This document shows, piece after piece, positions 48,029 through 57,900 of a stretch of DNA of 64,000 nt. A program made the position numbers and the translations under genes. The number at the start of each line of letters is the position of its first letter. Position 1 is the first letter of the stretch. The notes under the pieces were generated by a model that saw nothing but the letters and a program-made list of their open reading frames with translations, had not been told where the DNA came from and did no database searches. The stretch comes from Chiridota heheva. Taxonomy: Eukaryota > Echinodermata > Holothuroidea > Apodida > Chiridotidae. The DNA lies in assembly GCA_020152595.1 (NCBI GenBank), contig JAIGNY010002230.1, forward strand, positions 171,001-235,000. Reading direction: 5' to 3'.

Positions 48029-49190
48029 CAAATGATTGGCTGTAAGTGAACAGGACATGGAGAAGGGGGTTGGGAGGGAGAGGAGGAGTGTTTCCCAACT
48101 CTAGAAAAAAACTCAAAATATAGGCAAAATAGTCAATCAGCAGAATATGTCTATAAATGTAGGTCTGAAAACATTTGAAGATGTCAAAGTTGAATCATTT
48201 GTTGCAGCATTGGATAAATGTTCAAAGGTGTGGTATCTTCAATTCAAGAGGGTTTCCGTGAAATCTTGGGAAGTCATGGAATTTTAGTTTACAGGCCTGG
48301 AATGTCATGAATCTGTGGCTCTGGAAAAGGTCATGGAATTTTATGTAGTGTTACAGTATCTACAAGTGTTGGAAACAAAATTACTCAAAAGACTATAAAA
48401 GGTTAAATAAATCAATTTATTATCTGTAATACAACAAGTATTCAGATATTCTATAGAAATTGCATATGGTTTTAACAAATTAAAACAAAAGAAATTAGCA
48501 TAACAATAATTAATGGATTTGAATGGGCTTTTCCTCCTTAAAAATCGTACGAACAACAAATGAGAGACTTTTTTAAACAAAAAATTCATATTTTGATCAT
48601 AAACGTTAGAATTGCTTCTTGTTTAAAACTTTGAAGAATATAAATGTGTTGAAATATATCAACTATATTACGATCCTAGGGTCGCATTAAAAATGTGTCC
48701 TAAACACCCGATCATTAACAAAAAAAAAGGTTGGGTGATCATATTACGCACCCCTGCTTCCAATTTGCATTACTTGCTTACTCGCACATTAAATGATAGG
48801 ATACAGTTTCCAAGCTCCGCAACGTGATTAATGCATAAGTGATTAAATTAGCTTGAATGATTAGGCAAGTTATCGTGTTGGAAATTATCTTGCTATGCTT
48901 GAAAGTTGATATTACTTTGTTGGTTTTCCAATGAGTGGGGGTGAGATGATGCCTTTATCATAAGACAGGTATACCCCCAATTTGGACAACTTTTTAATGC
49001 AGTGGCTAGATAATCTTGTATATAATATATGATTTTTATTGAAAACATTTCTTATAAATATTTACAATTAAAATTTTCAATAAAGTCACTTTGAAAATTG
49101 TCAAATACTGAAGTTATTTGTCATTTACAGTAAGAAAATAAGAAAGCAAATTGAAAATACGAATTTGTTATTGAAAATATAAATCCAGTT
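48029..49190 (+). other. DHX34 3' untranslated region (putative)
   Basis: Downstream of the stop the sequence is AT-rich and unstructured. An AATAAA at 49079-49084, in a stretch TTTTCAATAAAGTCAC, is the best polyadenylation signal on this strand and would give a 3' UTR of about 1.05 kb. This is inferred; no transcript evidence. Confidence 0.4.
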
Positions 49191-50330
49191 AAGGCCCTAG
49201 ATAATTTCTTCTTTAGATTATTTCTTCTTAGATTACTAGATTTCTGCTCTAGATTACTAGATTACCTCTGCTCTAGATTTTTTCTTCTCCAGATTATATA
49301 TTTTAATTCTCTAAATGATTTATTTTCTATATCACTTCTTCTCTAGATTATTACTTTAGATTATTTCTTCTCTAGATTTTTTCTTCTCTAGATTATATAT
49401 TGTGTATATTATTTTTTTTTCCAGATTACTTTTCTCAAGATTATCTCTTTTCTAAATTACTTTTTCTAAATTAATTATTTTCTAAATTAATTCTTTAGAT
49501 TTTTTTTTCTAGATTATTTCTTCTTTAGATTATTTCTTCTTTAGATTGTTTCTTCTGAAGATTATTTCTTATTTAGATTGTTTCTTTCTAGAATATTTAT
49601 TCTTTAGATTGTTTCTTCTCTAGATTATTTCTTCTAGAATATTTTTATATTGAATATTTCTTCTCTAGATTATTTCTTTAGATTGTTTCTTCTCTAGAAA
49701 TTATTTCTTCTAGATTGTTTCTTCTCTAGATTATTTCTTTAGATTGTTTCTTTAGATTATTGTTTCTTCTCTAGATTGTTTCTTCTCTAGATTGTTTCTT
49801 CTCTAGATTGTTTTTCTCTAGATTGTTTCTTCTATAGATTGTTTCTTCTCTAGATTGTTTCTTTCTAGATTATTTCTTTAGATTGTTTCTTCTCAAGATT
49901 ATTTCTTCTAGAATATTTCTTCTCTAGATTGTTTCTTCTCTAGATTGTTTCTTCTCTAGATTGTTTCTTCTCCAGATTGTTTCTTCTCTAGATTATTTCT
50001 TCTGTATATTATTTTTTCTAGATTACTTCTTTTCTAGATTACTTCTCAAGATTATTTCTTCTTCAAATTTTCTTCTCTAGATCATACCTACTGTAGATAA
50101 TTTCTTCTCTGGATTGTTTATTTCTAGATTATTTCTTTCCTAGATTATTTTTTTTGATTATTTCTGTTAAATCATTTTGTTCCTAGATTATTTTTCTCTA
50201 GATTATTTTTTTCTCTAAAGTATTTTTTCTTTAGTGAAATTATTTCTTCTCTATTTAGATTATTTCTTCTCTATTTATATTATTTTATTCTAGATTATTT
50301 CTTCTCTAGATTATTTCTTCTCTATCTTCA
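49190..50330. repeat. TAGATTATTTCTTCTC minisatellite (about 16 bp), 1.1 kb
   Basis: Degenerate units TAGATTATTTCTTCTC and TAGATTGTTTCTTCTC, more regular between 49550 and 50010. The array separates the two genes and runs into the end of the SOX coding exon: the TAA at 50311-50313 and the last codons lie in repeat units. Several TTTATT on this strand are potential polyadenylation signals for the minus-strand gene (50117-50122, 50284-50289). Confidence 0.9.
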
Positions 50331-51943
50331 CAATGTAACTGCCTTCTTTTAGATTTGAAAAATCTCTTTTGATGGTAATTTCCTTGGTGTCTAAATCCAA
50401 CAAAAACTTCTGAAAGAGACTGGTGTTGTGTGCCTCAGTTCCATGGGTACCTTCATCTATTTTTAGATCTAGGGGTTCCTCGCAGCTAGGCTCACCATTG
50501 GAATTGTCCTCAATGCTAAGTGTTCGTTCAGAGTTGCTGGACATGTTGTCATCATCTTGCGGGCAATCTGGGAAGGTATTACAATTTTCTGCATTGAGCA
50601 TCATGGTTTGTCTTAAGGAAGCACCCAGATCCAAGAGTCTCTTCAATGGTTTGTTTTCTTTCTGGTAGTTACCCCTGCTGTCTTTGGGTGGATAGTCGAG
50701 GGTTTTATTAAATGACGAGAAACTACCGATGTTGGTATATACAGCATTTGTGGTGGTGATGTTAGATGGAAGTGGGACATGAGGTGCATTACCATTGGTA
50801 TCATAAGGGTTGTAGGTATTACCATTCTTCCATGGTTGGTGAGACCAAGTCAAGAGAGTTGCCTCTTTCTTATGGGGATATTGTGTCTTCAGTTCCCTTG
50901 CATAATGAGGGAATGGTTGATAAGCTGAATCATACCTCAATTCCATTACAGGCAGGTTTCCCTGGTAGCATGTTGCTAGAGATGTGTGAAACTGTTAGGA
51001 CATCACGAACTGCCTGGCTTGGAATAATGTTGCTAGAAGCATGAGAGACATTCGGGACATCACAAACAACTTGTCCTGGGATATTGTTGTCATACATGTG
51101 TGAGATTTTTGGGACATCACGAACTGCTAGGCCTGGAAGAGTGTTGCTAGAAGCGTGAGAGACATTCGGGACATCACAAACAACTTGTCCTGAGATATTG
51201 TTGCTAGACTTGTGTGAGATTTTTGGGACATCACGAACTGCTTGGCCTGGAAGAGCGTTGCTAGAAGCATGAGAGACATTCGGAACATCACAAACAACTT
51301 GTCCTGGGATATTGTTGCCATACATGTGTGAGATTTTTGGGACATCACGAACTGCTTGGCCTGGAAGAGCGTTGCTAGAAGCGTGAGAGACATTCGGGAC
51401 ATCACAAACAACTTGTCCTGAGATATTGTTGCTAGACATGTGTGAGATTTTTGGGACATCACGAACTGCTTGGCCTGGAAGAGTGTTGCTAGAAGCGTGA
51501 GATACTTTCGGGACATCACAAACAACTAGTCCTGGGATATTGTTGCTAGAGATGTGAGAGATTTTTGGCGCATCATGAACAACTTGCCCAGGATTAATGT
51601 TGCTAGAAGTAGAGGACACATTCAGGACATCCTTTACAATTGGCACGAGGGAAGAAGAAGGTGCTGAGATAGATAGAGTGGTCGCTATTACTGCTTCTGT
51701 TGCTTTCATTGCTGCATATGTTGTTGTCTTTGTGGCAGCTTTAGAATCAGGAGTTGGTTGTGTCTTCACTGTAAGCCCTGTCGTCTGTAATGTGAACATT
51801 GTTGTACCATCAACCGTCTTGACGGGCACCAGCTGTACTAATTGTTGCTGACCAAACGATGGTCCTCCATGTGTTTTGTTGGCGGGTACCATGAAAATAG
51901 TGGGCTGTGTTGTGTGGTTGAGCAGCTTTGGCGCGATGGGTTT
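50311..51943 (-). CDS. SOX30: SOX30-like last exon with 19-residue repeats
   Basis: Acceptor TCTTTCTCAG; start KPIAPKLLNHTTQPTIFMVP in phase with the previous exon. After a threonine/alanine-rich stretch come twelve repeats (51631 to 50958) of the type DVPKISHMSSNNISGQVVC and DVPNVSHASSNALPGQAVR. The first frame ends in a TGA at 50930. The following frame, one base ahead, continues as MELRYDSAYQPFPHYAREL to a TAA at 50311 with normal low-complexity content (PLDLKIDEG, FQKFLLDLDTKE). Either one extra base is present near 50935-50955, or a tiny splice event is missed. Confidence 0.75.
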
Positions 51944-54900
51944 CTGAGAAAGAGAAAAATAAAGGTAGATGAAATCTATAGGGATCATAAAATTAGAAAG
52001 TAAACACGTGCAAGTGTGGAGCGCTTCTGTATGTGAAAATGCAACAACTTAACAAAATATCATGCTCATAAAATAGTGTTCCCCTCAAATTTTCTTTTTA
52101 AAGGATTAGTTTAGAGGTCAAGTCTATCTTATATGAACGGGGACTTTAAATGAAACAAAATGGTGAAGAACGCATTCAAAAATCTTATTTCATTAAGGAG
52201 ATATCTAAGTTTAAAGTTTGGATTTATTTGAGTAGAAATGACTAAAATCAAGACTAGTTTGTGATGTCATAGCCTCACATTCTTTAAAGTCTTTATGTAT
52301 TCTATTCTTTTTTGTCCTGCGATACTGTAGCTTAAAAACCATGGGATATGTTAAAAAAAGTAGTAAAACTGAATCTAGGAAGGGTATTTATAATATACCA
52401 CCTCAAGAAAATTTGAGGGAACATGGTTTAAATTGTGAAAAAATTAAGTACAGTTTCTTCAAGGTACATGAACAATTGCTAAGAATGTGAGGATGAAGAC
52501 TTTCCAAGTAGACATACTACATTACTTATTTCTACAGAGATAAGTCAGAGCTTTACACTTGAATATCTTCTAAACGGAATAAGATGTTTAAACGCTTTCT
52601 TCACCATTTTGTTTCTTTCAAAGTCTTCTTTCAAATATATGTAAAATGGACATGCTTGACCACTAAACTAAACCTTTAAAGGGTGATTAACCAACAGGCA
52701 TCCATAGGCCCAAGGGTGTAAGTACAGCTTAAACAAAAAATGGGGGTGGGCATTCAGAACTGGGATCATTTGGAAACTTCTCCATTTAATTCACATATAC
52801 CTTAAGTTCCTGAAACCATCAAATTGAATTGTAGCATGAATTAAATAGCAAAAATTTTGTCCCATTTTTTCTAATGCACTTTCTCAAGTTTCTTTTACAT
52901 ATGCAAGGAACCAGAATTTACCGCTGTTCCTGGCCCTTGCACCGACATTTATTGCGTCCTGAAATCTCATTTTCGCAAGCATGGAGGAGTCCTCCTGTTT
53001 CCCCTCTCCCCCCTTCCATAGCGCCACCACTGATTGTGTCCCCTATTGAGAGAAAAATCCTGTCAATCGGCAAATTTACCTGTTTCTTTATATGATGGAA
53101 CTTGTTCATGGTCAATGGTTGACCTCCTTGCACTAGCTGTATTGGTAGGGTTACATTGGCACCTGAAAATAAAGCAACATAATACTTTGTTTTTTAAGGC
53201 ACATTTAAAGATAATGACATAGTTTGAGATAAAGGTGACACACATCAAACTACCTCTTCTCAGTGGCATAGCCAGCATTCAAAAAGTGAGGGGATTTGGG
53301 AAAGTTGTAGACCCTCCCCTCCCCCTCCCCCCTCCCCCCTTTCCCTTCCTGATACGAAGTGTCCAAATTTAGCACACTTTAGGTGCAATTTTGTTTTTGA
53401 AATGCAAAAAAGATTTCAAAGCAAAAATTATCCCAATTTTTGAAATTTATCTTGAAAAAGTGGAGAGGGGATTGGACCTCCCCCTTTCCTCCGTGGCTTG
53501 CCACTGCAAGGATCTTTTTTAAACATAATGAACTGAGTGAAAATTAAGAACTGTTTTAAGGGGAGAATAGATGGTAGTTAGTGGTGATGGTCAAAGTTGC
53601 CCCACCCATCAGATCATGCCTAGGGGTACTACAATTGATGTGCACAAATAGGCAGAGGGGAGGATTTCATTTTCGTGGCTTCATGCTTTCTTCCTGGTTG
53701 GGAGGTAATCATATTTGGGAATTATTGAAATAAGATTGAAATTTTGGGGAAAATATTTGACAGCCAGGGGTGTAGAAGGTTTCGAAAAGTAGGGGTGCAC
53801 GACTGATGAGGGAGAACTTCCCAAGTTTTATACATATGTTCTCCAGTCTGTAGCTATGATTAGTGAGCCCAAAACAATACAATAAAAGGACCACTTCATT
53901 TTCAAAGGGCCACTTTTGTAATATTTCCTTTAAAACTTTGCACATTTGTCACCAGTTCTTGCACTTATGACTATAAATAAGGCACACTTTTCATTTTCAA
54001 AAGGGCACTTTTGCCTTTTTTTGGAAAAGTGGGGGCACGTGTTCCCTGGCCTACTGGTGACTTGACCATGTTGACACATGTAATTGTACCATATTCCCTA
54101 GTGGGCCCACACCAAGAATACTAAGCACAGTCACAAATGCTTGAGGAAAGCGCCCTGGCCCTCTCGATCCCCGTCTACACTAATGATCATACCTTGATCC
54201 ATCATTGTGGTTGCGACCTTGACAGCAATGGCCTGGTAGTTGGTTTGCAATGCTGCTGACTCACCGCTCATGGGTACCTTTCGGCCAGAGTTGGATCGCT
54301 TTCTGGCTGGTCTTGGGTTGTATACCCAATCTACAGTGGCAAAAATGATATTATGAATCATTTTTAATTTCAAGTTGAGATTGCATTCGCAGCAGTGAAT
54401 GCTAACTAGGCGACCATAAAAGTTTGGTCGCCCAGTGAGAAATTTTGGTCGCCCATTGAACAAAATTCTGATATTCTGGGCGACAAGAATTTTCGTCTTG
54501 GTTTAGCAAAATGGCTGCTTCAATCAGTGGCAGCGCTACTGAGAAGGAGGGGGGGGGAGGTCCCCCCTACTTTCCCCCCAGAAAATTGTGTAAAGTGACG
54601 TATTTTGTCCGATTTATATAATTTTGCCCCTCGCTTGCCCCCATGATCAAAATCCTGTCACCATAAGGTGCTCAAATTTACATGTTTCATCGCTCCTCAC
54701 ACCAGTTGCCCTAGGGGTGTTTGTGGTCGCTCAGTGAAATTTCCTTTAAAGATTCACTTGGTTGGCAGGGCCATTATACATTGGGGGCGGAGAGGGGGCA
54801 GGGGCACTTTGAAGCAGAATTTAAAAAAAAGTTTTTGAAAGATACTGTTTCCCTCTCCCTTTTTGTGGAGGAAAGTTAAAGGCTCCATTCTCTCTTATTG

Positions 54901-57900
54901 TGCCATCCGCCAACTTTGTGAAAAATAACTATGGTCTGGGGTGTCGGGAGGAACTCTAAGCAAGGGGAAGAATATCAATTGAGGGTTCTTTTTTGGCAGT
55001 AATTGAGGGGCACTTTTGATTTTTTTTTTAAAGTGCACTTTTGTCAGTTTTCAAAAAAGTGAGGGCAAGTGCCCCTGGCCCTGCGGTTTCTTCATATTTG
55101 GTTTGAGCATAGGCGGGATTTTGAAAAAGAACTATGGTCTGGGGTGTCGGAAGAAACTCTGGGCACGGGGGGAAAATATCAATTGAGGGCCCTTTTTTGG
55201 CAGTAATTGAGGGTCAATTTTGTTTTTTTGAAGGGCACTGTCAGTTTTCGAAAAAGTGCGGGCACGTGCCCCTGGCCCCACGGTTCTTCACATAGGCGGG
55301 GTTTGGGGAGCAAGGAGCAGTTTCCCCACCTACTTTTTTTTCCCAAATCTATACTTTTTGTATGCAGATTTTCTATATCTTAGCGAGATTTTTTACTCCC
55401 CCCTTCCGCCCCACACTTTTTACTCCCCTCCCCTCTTCCACTTTTTGGTAGACAAATCCCGCCTATGGGTTTGAGAATGAGTAGCCAGGACCAATGTTTT
55501 TCAATTGCTCATTGGGCACATATGTAAAAGACACAGGCTTTTAAAAATAATGCAAATCTGGCCACCCCTAACCTCCACCTCCCTTACACCAAATATAATT
55601 CTGGCCGCCAAAAATATATGTCCCAAATTGTGTAAGAGAATAAAAGAAATTCACAAACGTTTTCTTCAAGACTTTATGATTATTCAAATTCAATATCAAA
55701 TTCTCCCTAACTTTAGTCCTGAATGTCCCGATTTTACTGCATATTGTTCCAAAAGGTTCTAATTGTTTTAAATTTTGGTCGTAAATCTCCCGATACAACT
55801 GGATCTTAATCTAAAACTAAATCATTTTAGACCCTCAAAAGGATTACAATGCACCCGTTTCTGGGGGCTTCGCCTCCTGGACCCCCACAAGTTTTGCCAT
55901 CAATTGACAATGAACATTTCTGATAAGTTATGTTTCACTACACCTTTAAATGTGCTGAAGTTAGAGATCATTCTAGACCCTCGAACAGTCAAGAGGGTTA
56001 AAATGCACCAGGCATCTCTCCCTACAATTTTTGCCATCAATTAACCCACCAATATAAATTTCTTTAAAAGTTTTCCAAATTTCAAATGCGCTGAAGTTAG
56101 ATCATTTTAGACTCTCAAAATGCACCAGGTTCCGGGAGCTTTGCCCCCTGGACCCCTTTAATATTTGCCATTAATGAAAATTCCTTAAAAAGTTATGTTT
56201 TACTACTCTTTCAAATAGGCTGAAGTTAGAGATCATTTTAGACCCTCAAAAGAGTTAAACTACACAGCTTTCGGGGCGGCGCTTCCTGGACCCATACCAG
56301 GGGTTTTTCCCCTTTAACAGTTTAAGCAGGCCCATTGACCTCACTCATAAAAAAAAGCCCTTCTCCAAATTTGGCTCACCTAAAATTTTAAAAAGCCCCC
56401 TCTAAATTTCTAGGTCTGGCTACGCCCCTGGTGGCAGGGCCTAATAACGAAAAATGCAAAATGTCAAAAAACTTAAATAGTGAGTGAATATGGACGCTAG
56501 ATGTCAGAGGAATCTCCAGATGCGAATATGCTTGCCGCCCTCCCCACTCAATTTTATCCCCCCCCCGCCCACCCCCCAAAAACAAAAAAAAATCGTATGT
56601 ATTATGTATTAGTAAGTAATCATAATTAGTACACATTTAGGACATTTCTAACACATCCTATCCGTACTATTATGTGGACTCAATAACATGATTAATCAGA
56701 CTTGCAAAGCGTAAACCACGTTGATAATTTTATCCAAAGTAGATAACCTTTCTGATCATTCTTATAGATCTACGCAGTGTGACGTCATAGGCGTCATTTA
56801 TGCGGTAAATGCGATTGCTAAGTTAGATATCATTTAAAACACACCCCAGTGGTGTACTCAATAGGGGGGGGGGGCAGGGGAAACTTGCCCTCTGGAGAAA
56901 TTCCTAATGTAAGTAACGGGATATAGGTATACAATATGCTACACATAGTATGGAAACAAAGTGTGAAAAATGAATATATAGGGTTAGATATCGGCCAAAT
57001 TTGGTGATAACTTTGTTCTTATCGAAATAAAATCTTCAATTTTTGAAAGATTTCTTTAATTTTCTTCAATTTTGGGCATTTATCTTTTATCATCGCGCAA
57101 TTCTCGTCAATTTTCAATTTTCTTAAATTTTCTTTTGCTTTCAGGTAAACTTTTTTCGAATTACGGGCAATTTTCTTCGATTTTCGGGCAATTTTCTTTG
57201 ACTTTTACCATTTTCTTCGATTTTCGAAAAATTTTCTTCAACTTCCTCCATTTCCGGGAATTTTCTTCGATTTTTGGTAATGTCCTTCAGTTTGGACGAT
57301 TTTCCTCCATTTTGGGGGCAGAAACTCGAATGAGGGAACTTTCTTTATTTATATTTACAATTGTAATGAAGATCTGAACCAGAAAGGAACAAGTCTTTAG
57401 TTCCATATCAGGGGTATCGGAAGATTTGAATGTCGGGGGCATTGCAGGATATAAGAGTCAATTTTTTCTACTGACATATTTTGAAAGTATATACGGTACA
57501 ACAGCATTATAACTTGAGGGAAAATACACCCCCTCCCTCGCAACATTTGAAAAATTGTAAACTTTTTATCGGTCAAAAAATTATTGGTGAAATATTTTTT
57601 AAGTTTGCAGCCACGAAAATTTGTGAGTTTCAGATCAAAATATTTAGGACCAAAAATCGTGAAAATAGGAAAATTTCATAAAAGGTCTGTAAGTCTCGAA
57701 ATCGGAAATATTAACATCACGATTAGTCTATTGTAGGCTATTGCCATGATTTTTAATAATTAAAAGATCAATGTAAGTTATTTGATGTAAACGAACACTT
57801 TTTTTAACTAAGGTGGAGTAGGGTACGTCAGTCTATGACAAGGGGCTGGGTATACATCGTATGCTAAGTTTTCCCTGGCCCTCATATCAAAGATGCTTCA

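Noticed and set aside
44848..45231. Poly-Ile/Met, poly-Asn/Asp and poly-Leu/Ser frames
   Set aside because: Readings of the ATT/ATC microsatellite.
46747..47003. Small overlapping frames on both strands
   Set aside because: No recognised domain and no splice or start context. The frames mirror one another and are most likely chance.
51127..51525. 132-codon minus-strand frame rich in MFVMSRK and LFQAKQFVMSQ
   Set aside because: Alternative frame of the 57-bp coding repeat; the other frame is continuous with the upstream exon.
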